Assembly (NCBI RefSeq): GCF_023016155.1
Contig: NZ_JALKBG010000006.1
Location: 372,001-436,000 of the forward strand
Direction: 5' to 3'
From: Aliiroseovarius sp. F20344
Lineage (GTDB): Bacteria > Pseudomonadota > Alphaproteobacteria > Rhodobacterales > Rhodobacteraceae
Length of the DNA stretch: 64,000 nucleotides
Position numbers and translations under genes: made by a program. The notes under the pieces are model-generated. The model did not search any database and had not been told where the DNA came from. It saw only the letters and a list, made by a program, of their open reading frames with translations. This document shows positions 41,661 to 52,333 of the stretch, one piece after another. The first letter of the stretch is position 1. Each line of letters starts with the position of its first letter.

Positions 41661-43304
41661 TTAGACCAGACGTTCGATCTCTTTCGCGGCACGCACGAAA
41701 TCGGCGAAAAGAGGCGCCGGATCAAAGGGTTTCGACTTTAGTTCCGGGTGGAACTGGACGCCGATGAACCACGGGTGATCTTTCCATTCGACAATTTCAG
41801 GCAGGCGGCCATCGGGCGACATGCCCGAGAAGATCAGCCCGCATTTCTCCAGCTGTTCGCGATACTTGGTGTCGACCTCATACCGGTGACGGTGGCGCTC
41901 CTCGATGGTTTCAGACCCGTAGACTTCCGCCACTTTCGACCCCGCGGTCAGCGCGGCGGTATAAGCGCCCAAACGCATCGTGCCACCCTTGTCGTCCGAG
42001 ACCTTGCGCTTAACCTTGTAGTTGCCCTGCACCCATTCCTTCAGGTGATAAACGACAGGGGTAAAACGCGTCTCGCCCGCTTCATGGTCAAACTCTTCCG
42101 ATCCCGCGTCGGTAATGCCCGCTACGTTGCGTGCAGCTTCGACCACCGCCATTTGCATGCCCAGACAGATGCCCAGATAAGGGATCTTGCGTTCGCGAGC
42201 GAACTGGGCAGCCTTGATCTTGCCTTCAGTGCCGCGTTCGCCAAAACCGCCAGGCACGAGGATGGCGTGGAAACCTTCCAGATAAGGTGCGGGGTCTTCC
42301 TTGTCGAAGGGTTCTGCGTCCACCCATTCCAGCTTTACGCGGGTCCGGTTGGCCATACCGCCATGGGTCAGCGCTTCTTTGATCGACTTATACGCATCCT
42401 CAAGCTGGGTGTATTTGCCCACCACGGCCACGCGGACCTCGCCTTCGGCGTTGTGAATGCGGTCTTCTACGTCTTCCCAACGGCTCAGGTCGGGTTTGGG
42501 CGCGGGGGCGATCTGGAAGGCGTCCAGAACGGCCTGATCGAGACCCACATTATGATAGGCCATCGGGGCCTCATAGATCGACTTCAGGTCATAGGCCGGG
42601 ATGACCGATTCCTGGCGCACGTTACAGAACAGGCCAATCTTGGCGCGTTCCTTATCGGGGATCGGGTGTTCCGAGCGGCAGACCAGTACGTCCGGTGCGA
42701 TACCGATCGAGCGGAGTTCTTTCACGCTGTGCTGTGTGGGCTTTGTTTTCAGCTCACCTGAAGCTGCCAGATAGGGCAGCAGGGTCAGGTGCATAAAGAT
42801 ACACTGCCCGCGCGGGCGCTCTTGGCTAAACTGACGGATCGCTTCAAAGAAGGGCAAGGCTTCAATATCGCCTACGGTGCCGCCGATTTCACAGAGCATG
42901 AAATCGACCTCGTCATCACCAATTTCGATGAAGTCTTTGATTTCGTTGGTCACATGCGGGATCACCTGGATCGTTTTGCCCAGGTAATCGCCACGGCGCT
43001 CTTTTTCCAGAACGGTGGTGTAGATGCGACCAGAGCTGACCGAATCCGTATTACGGGCGGCCACGCCGGTGAAGCGTTCATAGTGGCCCAGATCCAGATC
43101 GGTTTCCGCGCCATCGTCGGTAACGAACACTTCGCCATGCTCAAAGGGGCTCATCGTGCCGGGGTCGACGTTCAGGTACGGATCCAACTTGCGCAGGCGC
43201 ACTGTATATCCTCGCGCTTGCAAAAGCGCACCAAGTGCCGCTGAGGTCAGACCTTTTCCTAAGGAAGAAACAACACCGCCGGTGATGAAGATGTAACGTG
43301 CCAT
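41661..43304 (-). CDS. pyrG: CTP synthase
   Basis: A 547-residue enzyme making CTP from UTP, ATP and glutamine. The synthetase half begins [18 protein letters not shown]; the C-terminal glutaminase half has the nucleophile in [12 protein letters not shown] and the His/Glu in [11 protein letters not shown]. Length and order are normal. It follows secG after a 272-base structured gap. Confidence 0.97.
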   Translation of the reverse strand: MARYIFITGGVVSSLGKGLTSAALGALLQARGYTVRLRKLDPYLNVDPGTMSPFEHGEVFVTDDGAETDLDLGHYERFTGVAARNTDSVSSGRIYTTVLEKERRGDYLGKTIQVIPHVTNEIKDFIEIGDDEVDFMLCEIGGTVGDIEALPFFEAIRQFSQERPRGQCIFMHLTLLPYLAASGELKTKPTQHSVKELRSIGIAPDVLVCRSEHPIPDKERAKIGLFCNVRQESVIPAYDLKSIYEAPMAYHNVGLDQAVLDAFQIAPAPKPDLSRWEDVEDRIHNAEGEVRVAVVGKYTQLEDAYKSIKEALTHGGMANRTRVKLEWVDAEPFDKEDPAPYLEGFHAILVPGGFGERGTEGKIKAAQFARERKIPYLGICLGMQMAVVEAARNVAGITDAGSEEFDHEAGETRFTPVVYHLKEWVQGNYKVKRKVSDDKGGTMRLGAYTAALTAGSKVAEVYGSETIEERHRHRYEVDTKYREQLEKCGLIFSGMSPDGRLPEIVEWKDHPWFIGVQFHPELKSKPFDPAPLFADFVRAAKEIERLV

Positions 43305-43457
43305 ATGGTTGGCTGCCCCCGTGAATAAGGCGTCGTTGCGCCGAAAAATCTGGTTAAAAGATGCGCAGGTTTAAAGACAGAATCTGCCACTGCGAATCCA
43401 TACTCCACGGGATTAAAGATATAATCGATTCCGGCCCCCCGCGCAACCGGATCGTCT

Positions 43458-43544
43458 AGATGATGGGGTGCTTTTGCACCCGGCATCTAAGTCTTGTGTG
43501 GGTTCTCTATCGTCCGGTTTTTAAGGAAAAAACCGGTTCGATAG
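43458..43544. other. Two hairpins in the secG-pyrG gap
   Basis: The first hairpin pairs AGATG-AT-GGGTGC with GCACCC-GG-CATCT around TTTT (43458-43488). The second pairs CTATCG-T-CCGGTTTTT with AAAAACCGG-TT-CGATAG (43507-43544). On the minus strand the second comes first, 33 bases after the secG stop. Either it terminates secG, or both belong to a pyrG leader. I found no tRNA here. Confidence 0.5.
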
Positions 43545-43576
43545 TGTAAAGCGGGCAGTCAGGCCTGCCCGATTGA

Positions 43577-43945
43577 TCAATCCGCACGTGGCGGTGTCAG
43601 GCTTTCATCCGTGTTCACGGGGGGCAGCAGGTCGCTGACATCCGGAACGGCCGGTGTTGCCTCGCCCTCAGCAGCAGGGGTTTCAAGCCCAAGCGCATCC
43701 ACGACCGAGCTGTCGGCCGAGTTCTTGGCGGAAATGATCGTAAGCGTGATCGAGGTTACCAAAAAGGCAATCGCGAAACCCCAGGTCAGTTTGCCCAACG
43801 CCGTGGCTGCACCACGTGACGACATAACACCGCCGCCTCCGCCGCCACCAATACCAAGGCCACCGCCCTCAGAGCGCTGCAAAAGCACGATCCCGATCAG
43901 CCCAAGGGCAAGGATCAGGTGAATGACGAGGATGACGTTTTCCAT
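43577..43945 (-). CDS. secG: Preprotein translocase subunit SecG
   Basis: A 122-residue SecG: two membrane helices (about 2-20 and 50-70) separated by QRSEGGGLGIGGGGGGG, the flexible glycine loop that is typical. The tail is acidic and proline-rich. The start is MENVILVIHL at 43945. It joins SecYE in the export channel. Confidence 0.93.
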   Translation of the reverse strand: MENVILVIHLILALGLIGIVLLQRSEGGGLGIGGGGGGGVMSSRGAATALGKLTWGFAIAFLVTSITLTIISAKNSADSSVVDALGLETPAAEGEATPAVPDVSDLLPPVNTDESLTPPRAD

Positions 43946-44128
43946 ATGGGGCGTTTCCCGTGATTTGGGTTCGTTCGATCTGCCGGGGTATGTAGGCGAA
44001 AAGAACGCGAGGCGCAAGCCGTGCGGACCCTGATTGCGACCTTTCTACATTCGCAGCGATTTCACCTTTCGCTGCGGAAGATGTGCCGCTATACCGGGCC
44101 GGGTTTTCTTTGAGATAGGAAAAAGACC

Positions 44129-45442
44129 ATGGCAAATGTCGTCGTTGTAGGCGCCCAGTGGGGCGATGAAGGAAAAGGCAAGATCGTTGACTGGCTCAGC
44201 GAACGTGCCGATGTGATCGCGCGCTTCCAAGGGGGGCACAATGCGGGCCACACTCTTGTGGTGGACGGCGAGGTTTATAAGCTGCATGCGCTGCCTTCGG
44301 GTGTTGTGCGTGGCGGCAAGCTGTCGGTGATCGGCAACGGCGTCGTTCTGGACCCGTGGAACCTGCTGAAAGAGATTGAGACGATCTCGAAGCAGGGTGT
44401 TGATATTTCACCAGAAACGCTGATGATCGCAGAAAATACTCCGCTGATCCTTCCGTTCCATGGCGAACTTGATCGCGCACGGGAAGAAGCGGCCTCGAAG
44501 GGGACCAAGATCGGAACCACCGGTCGCGGCATCGGGCCTTGCTATGAAGACAAGGTTGGCCGCCGGGCCATCCGCGTTGCAGATCTGGCAGATGATGCAA
44601 CGCTTGAGGCGCGTGTGGATCGCGCTCTGCAACACCACGACCCGCTGCGCAAAGGTCTGGGAATTGAACCCATTGACCGCGACGCGCTGATCGCGCAGCT
44701 GAAAGAGGTTGCTCCGTCCATCCTGAAATACGCCGCCCCCGTTTGGAAAGTGCTGAACGAAAAGCGCAAAGCGGGCAAACGTATCCTGTTTGAAGGTGCT
44801 CAGGGCGCGCTTTTGGATATCGATTTCGGCACATACCCCTTTGTGACATCGTCAAACGTGATTGCCGGTCAGGCCGCGACGGGCGTTGGGATCGGGCCGG
44901 GCTCGATCGATTATGTTCTGGGCATTGTGAAAGCCTATACGACTCGCGTGGGCGAGGGTCCGTTCCCGACCGAGCTTCTGAACGCAGACGGCACGCCTGA
45001 TGTGGACGGGGATCGACTGGGCACGCGTGGGCACGAATTTGGCACCACAACGGGTCGCCAACGTCGTTGTGGCTGGTTTGATGCCGCTTTGGTACGCCAG
45101 ACTTGCGCGACCTCGGGTGTTACAGGCATTTCATTGACCAAACTGGACGTTCTGGACGGGTTTGAGACCCTGAAAATCTGTGTTGGCTATGATCTGGATG
45201 GCAAGCGACTGGACTATTTGCCGATTGCTGCAGACGAACAGGCGCGCTGCAAGCCCATTTATGAAGAGATGCCCGGCTGGTCGGAATCGACCGAAGGTGC
45301 GCGCAGCTGGAATGATTTGCCTGCAAACGCGATCAAATACGTAAAGCGGGTGGAAGAGCTGATCGACTGCCCCGTGGCACTTCTGTCCACCAGCCCGGAG
45401 CGGGATGACACCATCTTGGTGACTGACCCGTTTGCGGACTGA
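44129..45442 (+). CDS. purA: Adenylosuccinate synthetase
   Basis: A 437-residue GTP-dependent enzyme on the IMP to AMP branch. The P-loop is [16 protein letters not shown], with [10 protein letters not shown] and [18 protein letters not shown] also present. A DUF2842 gene follows five bases after its stop. Confidence 0.96.
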   Translation: MANVVVVGAQWGDEGKGKIVDWLSERADVIARFQGGHNAGHTLVVDGEVYKLHALPSGVVRGGKLSVIGNGVVLDPWNLLKEIETISKQGVDISPETLMIAENTPLILPFHGELDRAREEAASKGTKIGTTGRGIGPCYEDKVGRRAIRVADLADDATLEARVDRALQHHDPLRKGLGIEPIDRDALIAQLKEVAPSILKYAAPVWKVLNEKRKAGKRILFEGAQGALLDIDFGTYPFVTSSNVIAGQAATGVGIGPGSIDYVLGIVKAYTTRVGEGPFPTELLNADGTPDVDGDRLGTRGHEFGTTTGRQRRCGWFDAALVRQTCATSGVTGISLTKLDVLDGFETLKICVGYDLDGKRLDYLPIAADEQARCKPIYEEMPGWSESTEGARSWNDLPANAIKYVKRVEELIDCPVALLSTSPERDDTILVTDPFAD

Positions 45443-45446
45443 TCAA

Positions 45447-45725
45447 ATGGCGTTGGGTTACAAAGCACGCAAACGTCTGGCCATTCTGGTGCTGGTTGTT
45501 GGGCTGCCGCTTTACATCATTGCGGCAGTTTGGGTGGTCAGCCTGTTTAATCGCCCACCGATCTGGGCCGAATTCCTTGTTTATGCGGTGCTGGGATTTC
45601 TTTGGATGCTGCCCCTGAAAAAAGTGTTCCTTGGTGTTGGCAAAGCTGACCCGGATGAGGATGAAGCAAACTATCCCCATGATCCTGCAGGGAAATACGC
45701 CCTGAAAAGCAAAGATCAGGAATAA
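45447..45725 (+). CDS. DUF2842 family small membrane protein
   Basis: A 92-residue protein: a basic N-terminus (MALGYKARKRL), two hydrophobic helices (about 10-33 and 42-62) and an acidic tail, as in DUF2842. An earlier in-frame ATG at 45432 lies inside purA and is less likely. Function unknown; it shares the purA transcript and ends at a strong terminator. Confidence 0.82.
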   Translation: MALGYKARKRLAILVLVVGLPLYIIAAVWVVSLFNRPPIWAEFLVYAVLGFLWMLPLKKVFLGVGKADPDEDEANYPHDPAGKYALKSKDQE

Positions 45726-45733
45726 AAAAAGAA

Positions 45734-45752
45734 GGCCCCGAAATTCGGGGCC
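45734..45752. terminator. Bidirectional terminator between DUF2842 and the acidic-protein gene
   Basis: GGCCCCGAA (45734-45742) and TTCGGGGCC (45744-45752) pair, flanked by A-rich and T-rich runs on both sides. It serves two convergent genes. Confidence 0.88.
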
Positions 45753-45779
45753 TTTCTTATTCTTAGCGCATCAGCTGCT

Positions 45780-47843
45780 TCAAGCAGTTTGAAGATCGTT
45801 GCGTTCAATGCTTGTCAGCGAATAGCAGCCTTGAGCGACTTTCACGATGTCACCGTCGCGTAGAAGGCGACCAAAGGCACGCAAAGCATCTTCGCGCGAA
45901 ATGCCACCATCCACATCAAGCTGAGTAACCAGTTTCACCACCTGCGGGCGGTTGAAATGCGGCAAGCCTGACTTTTCAGTGACGAAGTTAGCAGCGGCGC
46001 GCATGTGGCCCGCAGTGTCAGCTGGGTCGATATCTGCAACCAGAGCTTTATACTCGCTCAGCTCTGGGTTTTGCGCAGCTGCAGGCTCAACATCGGGGTC
46101 AGCTTCCGTGGCACCAGTGCGTTTGCGTGCAGCACCCGTATTCACCCGGCGAGGGCGAATGATACGATCACGCAACGATTTGGCTTTAGACGCTGGTTCA
46201 GGCTGAACTTCTGCTTCAGCAACCCGTTGTTCAGACACCAATACCAGAGGAGAGGCGCGACGCGCTTCGTGCTTCTCTTCGGGTGCCGGCTCGGGGTCAG
46301 GAGCTTTAACCGCCTGTGCAAGATCACTACGGTAAGCCGTTTCCTGAACTTCTTCGGGGCTTTCACCGTGCTCATCACCATCGGTTTTGTCAGCACGTGT
46401 GGCCTGTACAGCAGCCTTCAAATGTCCGATCGAGCTGCGGCGGCGCGATGCTTCCTGGCTGTCCATATGTGTGTTGGTTTCAGCAAGAATACGATCAAGC
46501 GCGGTATCATCCTGAGCGGCTTCCTGTTCATCAAATACCTGAGCACGACGTTCGCGGCGCGCGTCCATCCGGCTTTCTGCCTCCATCGACGACAACAGAG
46601 ATTCGATTTCGTCGTGCAGTTCATTTTCCTGAGCAGGTTCTTCTTCAAAAACCTCTTCATCTTGCATCTTATCAGCAACGCGGAATGCATTATCCAGCGC
46701 AAGCGGAGGAAGCGGGGCCGTGTTAGTCGACAACTCAACTTGCTCTTCGATTTCCGCGCGGGTTTCTGCCTCGACCTGAGCCAGTTCGGCGATCAATGCT
46801 GCTTCTTCTTCGTCGCTCAAACCGGATTCTGCGTTTTGCGATGCGACTTCAGCCTGTGTATCAGCTGCGTCGATATTGTCCGCAATATCAGCACTAAGGT
46901 CAGAACCAGGCGTTTGGGTTTGCTCGATAACAACTGCATCCGGTCCATCTTCGCGGCGCTGACGTCTTACACGCAGGACACGCGTGACCGGCGCTGTTTC
47001 TTCAGCGCTTTCATCAACATTGTCGTTCTCTGCAATGGCATTCATCGTTGCAGCCAAGACAGGGGCTACCGATTTTGCGACATCACTTGCCGAAGTCGAT
47101 TGTTCAGCTTCAGCAACATCGTCTTCCCGAGCAACTTCTGCTGTAGGAGTGTCTGCTTCGACCGATTGCTCCGGCTCTACATCATTTTGCACAAGCTGAT
47201 CTTTGACGCGCTGGCGCTTGGCCTGACGTGCAATGTGTTCTTCTGTCACTTCGTCCTGGTCAGCCGAGGTTTCGCGGCCGTGGTTGCTGATCAGGTCATC
47301 AAAGCTGTCCAGATCGTCCTGATCATTCAGGAACTGTTCTTCTGTGTTGGCGGCGTGCTCGTCTTCCAAGAACTCATCTGAAGACGAGGAGGTTTCAGCA
47401 GCAGCTGCACGCAACAGGCTGAGTTTCGCCAAAGCGTCGTCTTCGGCAGCATCCTTGTCAATTCTGGTCTTAAGCTGAGTCACTTTGTTCATCGGTTCAG
47501 GGGACAATGCAACTTCGTGCATAACCTCAACCGCAGGAACGGGCTTTTCAATCTCGGGCTGCTCTACCTTGTCTTGGCTTTCCAGATCTTCGCTGCTCTG
47601 ACGCAGGATGACCTTCTGATCCTCAATCTGCGCATCAACCTGTTTGTGCGATTCACGTTCAGCGATCTTGTGAAGAACGGCGGCATCTGGTTGCACTGGT
47701 TCAGCACCGAAGGATCGGTCCGACTCGGCCAAACCACGGAAGTATTCGGCAATAGATTTCATTGCACCGAACGGGTCATCAAACCCTTCCAGAGTACAGG
47801 AAAAAGTGCCATACGAGACCGTGAGGATCTTGTTGTTTACCAT
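45780..47843 (-). CDS. Large acidic protein with structured ends, function unknown
   Basis: A 687-residue soluble protein in three parts. The N-terminus (about 1-65) is compact: [20 protein letters not shown] and [17 protein letters not shown]. The middle (about 70-590) is low-complexity, rich in Glu, Asp, Ala and Gln, with Ser runs such as [13 protein letters not shown] and a basic patch [12 protein letters not shown]; it is probably disordered. The C-terminus (about 590-687) is ordered and winged-helix-like, with [18 protein letters not shown] and [20 protein letters not shown]. Similar proteins in Rhodobacterales are sometimes labelled chemotaxis or lipoprotein without support: it has neither a kinase domain nor a signal peptide. 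Confidence 0.85.
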   Translation of the reverse strand: MVNNKILTVSYGTFSCTLEGFDDPFGAMKSIAEYFRGLAESDRSFGAEPVQPDAAVLHKIAERESHKQVDAQIEDQKVILRQSSEDLESQDKVEQPEIEKPVPAVEVMHEVALSPEPMNKVTQLKTRIDKDAAEDDALAKLSLLRAAAAETSSSSDEFLEDEHAANTEEQFLNDQDDLDSFDDLISNHGRETSADQDEVTEEHIARQAKRQRVKDQLVQNDVEPEQSVEADTPTAEVAREDDVAEAEQSTSASDVAKSVAPVLAATMNAIAENDNVDESAEETAPVTRVLRVRRQRREDGPDAVVIEQTQTPGSDLSADIADNIDAADTQAEVASQNAESGLSDEEEAALIAELAQVEAETRAEIEEQVELSTNTAPLPPLALDNAFRVADKMQDEEVFEEEPAQENELHDEIESLLSSMEAESRMDARRERRAQVFDEQEAAQDDTALDRILAETNTHMDSQEASRRRSSIGHLKAAVQATRADKTDGDEHGESPEEVQETAYRSDLAQAVKAPDPEPAPEEKHEARRASPLVLVSEQRVAEAEVQPEPASKAKSLRDRIIRPRRVNTGAARKRTGATEADPDVEPAAAQNPELSEYKALVADIDPADTAGHMRAAANFVTEKSGLPHFNRPQVVKLVTQLDVDGGISREDALRAFGRLLRDGDIVKVAQGCYSLTSIERNDLQTA

Positions 47844-47985
47844 TTAAAACTCACTTTCTGAACCAGAACGACGACAAGGAACATTTCAATAAGTATGCTA
47901 CTAAAATTGCGCAAAACCGCGATGCGGGCGGTACATTTTTGCGGCTGAAATGTGGCAGCAGTATGGAATAAGGTCAATATCTACC

Positions 47986-48669
47986 ATGAGTGGTCGAGAT
48001 TCGCGTTTTTCAGCAGGGGTTACGTTGCTTGGCGGTGGAAAGTCTTGCGGACAAGATATTGAAGAATCACTAACTCTGGCTCCGAATCTGATTGGTGTAG
48101 ACGGGGGGGCGGACCGGGCACTTGAGTTGGGGCTGTCCATGAAGCTGGTGTCTGGTGATTTCGATTCCATATCCAAGGCAACACGCGCAGCACTTGATCC
48201 CGACATTATGATCGAGACGCCTGACCAGAACCGCACGGATTTCGACAAAGCGCTCGATCTGGCGGACGCCCCAGTGATCTTGTGTGTGGGGTTTACCGGC
48301 AAACGCATGGATCATCAGTTGGCGTGCTATTCCGTTTTGGTACGGCAAGCAAAACGGCCCGCAATTCTAATCGGGGATGAAGACATATGTTTTCACCTGT
48401 CGCATGACGTCACGCTGGATTTGGCTAAAGGCACCCGATTGTCGCTTTTCCCAATGGCACAGGTTGTAGCGACTGCGACCGGATTGCGTTGGCCGGTCGA
48501 GGCGCTGGAGTTTGCACCTTGGGGGCAGATCGGCACTTCAAACGAAGTAACGAACGGCCCTGTCAGGCTCTCTGCTGAAAGTGACGGATTGTTGGTGATC
48601 CTGCCCCGAGACTGTTTGCATGATGTCGTACGTGTGCTGTGGCAGGGCGACCCTGCGCACTGCCCTTAG
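47986..48669 (+). CDS. Thiamine pyrophosphokinase
   Basis: A 227-residue enzyme making thiamine diphosphate from thiamine and ATP. The motifs are VTLLGGGKS, VDGGADRALELG, SGDFDSI and the DQNRTDFDKAL loop that binds the nucleotide. The chosen start is ATG 47986; ATG 47950 is also possible, and neither has a good ribosome site. It supplies cofactor for, among others, transketolase and the indolepyruvate oxidoreductase encoded in this window. Confidence 0.87.
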   Translation: MSGRDSRFSAGVTLLGGGKSCGQDIEESLTLAPNLIGVDGGADRALELGLSMKLVSGDFDSISKATRAALDPDIMIETPDQNRTDFDKALDLADAPVILCVGFTGKRMDHQLACYSVLVRQAKRPAILIGDEDICFHLSHDVTLDLAKGTRLSLFPMAQVVATATGLRWPVEALEFAPWGQIGTSNEVTNGPVRLSAESDGLLVILPRDCLHDVVRVLWQGDPAHCP

Positions 48670-48672
48670 GCG

Positions 48673-50052
48673 TCAGCAGTTCGGAACGTTGACGGCTAAG
48701 CCGCCAAGTGACGTTTCCTTGTACTTCTCCATCATATCCTGTCCGGTTTCGAACATGGTTTTGATGCAGGCATCCAGCGGAACCAAATGGGTGCCATCAC
48801 CACGCAGAGCAAGCGAGGCAGCTGATACAGCCTTGATCGCGCCCAGCCCGTTTCTTTCGATGCATGGTACCTGCACCAGTCCACGGACGGGGTCGCAGGT
48901 CAGGCCCAAATGGTGTTCAAGTGCGATTTCCGCGGCGTTTTCAATTTGCTCAGGTGTGCCGCCCATCACGGCACAGAGCCCAGCAGCCGCCATCGCGCTG
49001 GCAGACCCAACCTCGGCCTGACAGCCAGCTTCTGCGCCAGAAATCGACGCGTTGTGCTTCACGATGGCACCAATCGCCGACGCGGTGAGCAGGAAATCAT
49101 GAATGCGCGAAGGGACCGCCCCTGGAACATGGTTCAGCCAGTAAAAGACCACGGCTGGCAACACACCTGCCGCTCCATTGGTTGGGCTGGTGACGACTTG
49201 ACCCCCAGCAGCGTTTTCTTCGTTCACCGCCATGGCGTAAACGCTCATCCAGTCATTGATCGTATGAGGCGCGGTCAGGTTCAGGCCTTGCTCTGCGATC
49301 AAGCTTTCGTGGATCGCTTTGGCCCGACGTTTGACCAAGAGGCCGCCGGGCAGAATACCCTCGTTGCTCAATCCGCGCTCAATGCAGTTTTGCATAACCT
49401 CCCAGATACGATCTAGGTTCTCGGCCAGCGTTGCCGGTCCCATATGAACCAACTCATTGGCCCGCTTCATATCCGCGATGCTTTTGCCAGATGCTTTCGC
49501 CATTTCAAGCATCTGAACGGCGTTTTCGAACGGATAGGGGTGGATTTTGGCGTCCTGCGCATCCATGACGGCTTCTTGCGCCTGCTCCGCTTCGGTCACA
49601 ACGAATCCGCCGCCGATGGAGTAATAGGTCTCGCGCACAACGATGTCCCCTTGGGCATCCGTTGCCATCAGCTGCATGCCATTGGCGTGGCCGGGCAGGG
49701 GGTGCTCATAATCGAATACCAGATCCGTCTTTGGGGCGAACTTGAGTGTCCCAAGTCCTTCTGGTTCAACCGTTCCGGTAAGTTCAATCTCTGCAAGGAC
49801 GTCTTCGGCTTTGGCGTGTTCATAGGTGTCAGGCAGGAACCCTGCGAGCCCCAAAACGGTGGCGCGGTCCGTGGCGTGCCCGACCCCGGTGAAGGCAAGC
49901 GAGCCGTGAAGTGAGGCTTTTAATCCATGTACCTCAAATGGCTGTTCACGCAGCAGGTCCAGAAAACGTGCGCCAGCAACCATTGGACCCATCGTGTGGG
50001 ACGAGCTGGGGCCAACCCCGACTTTAAACATGTCGAACACGGACAGGAACAT
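48673..50052 (-). CDS. sdaA: L-serine ammonia-lyase (iron-sulfur type)
   Basis: A 459-residue single-chain serine dehydratase. The N-terminal beta domain has [14 protein letters not shown] and the alpha domain carries [17 protein letters not shown] and the cysteines of the [4Fe-4S] cluster ([19 protein letters not shown]). It deaminates L-serine to pyruvate. It converges on the thiamine pyrophosphokinase gene, with stops three bases apart. Confidence 0.95.
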   Translation of the reverse strand: MFLSVFDMFKVGVGPSSSHTMGPMVAGARFLDLLREQPFEVHGLKASLHGSLAFTGVGHATDRATVLGLAGFLPDTYEHAKAEDVLAEIELTGTVEPEGLGTLKFAPKTDLVFDYEHPLPGHANGMQLMATDAQGDIVVRETYYSIGGGFVVTEAEQAQEAVMDAQDAKIHPYPFENAVQMLEMAKASGKSIADMKRANELVHMGPATLAENLDRIWEVMQNCIERGLSNEGILPGGLLVKRRAKAIHESLIAEQGLNLTAPHTINDWMSVYAMAVNEENAAGGQVVTSPTNGAAGVLPAVVFYWLNHVPGAVPSRIHDFLLTASAIGAIVKHNASISGAEAGCQAEVGSASAMAAAGLCAVMGGTPEQIENAAEIALEHHLGLTCDPVRGLVQVPCIERNGLGAIKAVSAASLALRGDGTHLVPLDACIKTMFETGQDMMEKYKETSLGGLAVNVPNC

Positions 50053-50147
50053 TTTGACCTCACTTGAATACCGTCAGACCATTGTGCGTTTTTTCGGGCT
50101 GAGCGCGCGCGGAAAAGCGACGTTTTTTACGCCAATCGCGTTCGGCG

Positions 50148-50501
50148 TCAGTCGGGACGGGTCAGCACGAAGACCGCGCCCGCACCCATCAAGGTGGCCT
50201 GGGCCAGAAGCACCCACCACGTTGCGCCAAGGATCAACGAGGCGACAAACACAAGCGTCATCATGCTGACCGCAAGCGTCTTGGCCCGACGCGAGATCGC
50301 CCCGCGTTCCTCCCAGTCCTGAATGGCGGGTCCGAAATGGGCATGTTCGATCAACCAGGCCCGTGCGCGCGGGCTGCCTTTTCCAAAGGCAAAGGCTGCA
50401 ACAAGCAAGAAGGGAGTTGTGGGCAACACTGGCAGGATAACACCTAGCAGCCCCAACGCCACAGCGCTCCAGCCTAGAAGTATATAGAAGAGCTTTCCCA
50501 T
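50148..50501 (-). CDS. YbaN family membrane protein (DUF454)
   Basis: A 117-residue protein with the family's N-terminal LGWSAVALGLLGVILPVLPT and FLLVAAFAFGKGSPRARAWL, then IQDWEERGAISRRAK and two further hydrophobic helices. Function unknown. Confidence 0.88.
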   Translation of the reverse strand: MGKLFYILLGWSAVALGLLGVILPVLPTTPFLLVAAFAFGKGSPRARAWLIEHAHFGPAIQDWEERGAISRRAKTLAVSMMTLVFVASLILGATWWVLLAQATLMGAGAVFVLTRPD

Positions 50502-50596
50502 GACCTACGCCCAGTGCCATCACAACACGCGCGGCGTGTCAGTGTTCGCGGCAACCATCTGGTGTCGCCGCTGAAATGTCCAGAAGCATATAGCGA

Positions 50597-51280
50597 TTAC
50601 AAAGCCGCACCTTCCGGTGGTTGCGCGGGTGAGGGGACCGTAAGCGGCGTCGCCCCCAAACCCTCTGCTTGGATGGCCGCTTGCATCGAGGCGCGCTGTT
50701 CGATCTTTTCGGCAAGGTCACGCAGGCGCGGCCAATCTGTCAGTGAAAACCAGTCTTCATCCTTGAGATAGAGCGCAAACCAACGCAACGGCACAGTCAC
50801 ATAGAAATCGAGTGCGGTTGGCTCATCCGCTCCGAACCAGCTATGCCCTTGGTCAAGCAATGCTTCAAAACGATCAAGGTGTTCGCGCAGGCGCATTGAA
50901 ACCAAAGCTCGAAACTCATTCGCGGGCCCGGCCGCAAATCGTTCGGCATAAAAGTGCTGCCGCAGATCGTTCTGCAAGCCATTTGACGCCACCATCAACC
51001 AAGACAAAAACAGGCCGCGTTCAGGGCCGTCTTTCGCTGGCGCAAGCCTTTCCGCCCGATCAGTCAGCCACAGAATGATCGCCGCGGTTTCAAATATAAC
51101 GCCATCAGCTGTCTCCAGCGCGGGAATGGTCCCCATCGGATTGACCTGCAAATAGGCAGCACTGCGCTGGGCGTTGCTGGCACGGTCTACCAATACGGTT
51201 TCATAGGGCTCGCCCAACTCCTCAAGGACAAGGCGAATGATCAGGGAGGCATTGTCTGGGGCATAATGAATCTTCAACAT
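50597..51280 (-). CDS. Glutathione S-transferase family protein
   Basis: A 227-residue GST: a thioredoxin-like N-terminal domain (MLKIHYAPDNASLIIRLV) with NPMGTIPALET and then the all-alpha domain with WLTDRAERLAP. The residue set NAS near position 10 may hold the activating Ser. It is divergent from rpiA. The start is MLKIHY at 51280. Confidence 0.88.
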   Translation of the reverse strand: MLKIHYAPDNASLIIRLVLEELGEPYETVLVDRASNAQRSAAYLQVNPMGTIPALETADGVIFETAAIILWLTDRAERLAPAKDGPERGLFLSWLMVASNGLQNDLRQHFYAERFAAGPANEFRALVSMRLREHLDRFEALLDQGHSWFGADEPTALDFYVTVPLRWFALYLKDEDWFSLTDWPRLRDLAEKIEQRASMQAAIQAEGLGATPLTVPSPAQPPEGAAL

Positions 51281-51413
51281 TGGGTTAGCCAAACAGACTA
51301 TCGGCGGAAAAACCATTAAAAACCGACGGGTTGATGCGCGCTCTCGCCAATGAAGGGTGCGCATATTATATATTGCGCCACAGTAGCTTTGCCAAAAAAA
51401 GGGATTCGAAGCC

Positions 51414-52196
51414 ATGCCCGCAGAACTTTCGCCGATTGATATGGCCAAAAGTAATGCCGCCAAATACGCCGTTCAGTTTGTCGAAGATGGCATGCGCGTT
51501 GGGCTGGGCTCTGGCTCGACCGCTGCTTGGATGGTGAAATATCTGGGCGAGCGTGTGAAGCAGGGCGGGTTGAACATCGTTGGCGTTCCGACAAGCACCC
51601 GTACGGCGGAATTGGCCCAAAAGGCTGGTTTGCGCCTGACCACTTTGGACGAAGCCAAATGGCTGGACATGACCATTGATGGCGCGGACGAATACGATGC
51701 TGAACTGACCTTGATAAAAGGCGGCGGTGGGGCTCTGTTGCAGGAAAAGATCGTGGCGTCGGCCTCGGATCGAATGATCGTGATCGCAGACGATTCCAAG
51801 CTTGTGGCGCATCTTGGTGCGTTTCCATTGCCGATCGAAGTTGTACCCTTCGGTTTGCAGACCACCCGCGCCACGGTCGAGGCCGTTTTGGACGGAATGG
51901 ATGTTTTGGGATGGGACGCCACGCTTCGCATGCAGGATGACGAACCTTTCGTTACAGATGAAGGCAATCGCATCATTGACTTGCATCTGAAACGCATTGG
52001 CGATCCGCGTCATCTGTCGCTGGCCTTGAACCAGATACCCGGCGTGGTTGAGAATGGATTGTTCATTGATATTTGCGACATGGTTATTGCCGGACAAGGG
52101 GATGGCCGTATCGAAGTCACGGATTTGACCGCTGGGTCCATCGAGCAGGTTTTTGTAGAACCCGATCTGGACACGAACATCTTTGCAGACATCTGA
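51414..52196 (+). CDS. rpiA: Ribose-5-phosphate isomerase A
   Basis: A 260-residue RpiA. GLGSGSTAAWMVKYL, DGADEYD and KGGGGALLQEKIV are the phosphate- and substrate-binding loops. It links ribulose- and ribose-5-phosphate in the pentose phosphate pathway, alongside the transketolase at 7967. The gap to gor is 137 bases. Confidence 0.95.
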   Translation: MPAELSPIDMAKSNAAKYAVQFVEDGMRVGLGSGSTAAWMVKYLGERVKQGGLNIVGVPTSTRTAELAQKAGLRLTTLDEAKWLDMTIDGADEYDAELTLIKGGGGALLQEKIVASASDRMIVIADDSKLVAHLGAFPLPIEVVPFGLQTTRATVEAVLDGMDVLGWDATLRMQDDEPFVTDEGNRIIDLHLKRIGDPRHLSLALNQIPGVVENGLFIDICDMVIAGQGDGRIEVTDLTAGSIEQVFVEPDLDTNIFADI

Positions 52197-52333
52197 TCGT
52201 GACCCTGCGCGGAAACGTGATGATTGTGTCACCGCAGGGGGTGGAAAGCCCTGATCCAAACGCCTAGCTTTCAGCCAAAGCAAACTCGTAGTGATGCACA
52301 CCCAACCGGGTGGGGCTTGAAAGGCAAATGGAT

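Noticed and set aside
43400-43560. Possible tRNA in the secG-pyrG gap (GGTTCGATAG resembles a T-loop)
   Set aside because: No acceptor, D-arm or anticodon stem can be folded around it on either strand.
46005-47381. Long plus-strand open frame of 458 codons
   Set aside because: It is antisense to the 687-residue acidic protein and is open only because Glu/Asp codons on the other strand give few stops; its protein is an unnatural Phe/Cys/Arg-rich mix.
52199-52267. GTG-initiated 22-codon ORF between rpiA and gor
   Set aside because: Too short, no clear ribosome site and no overlap with neighbours to support translation.
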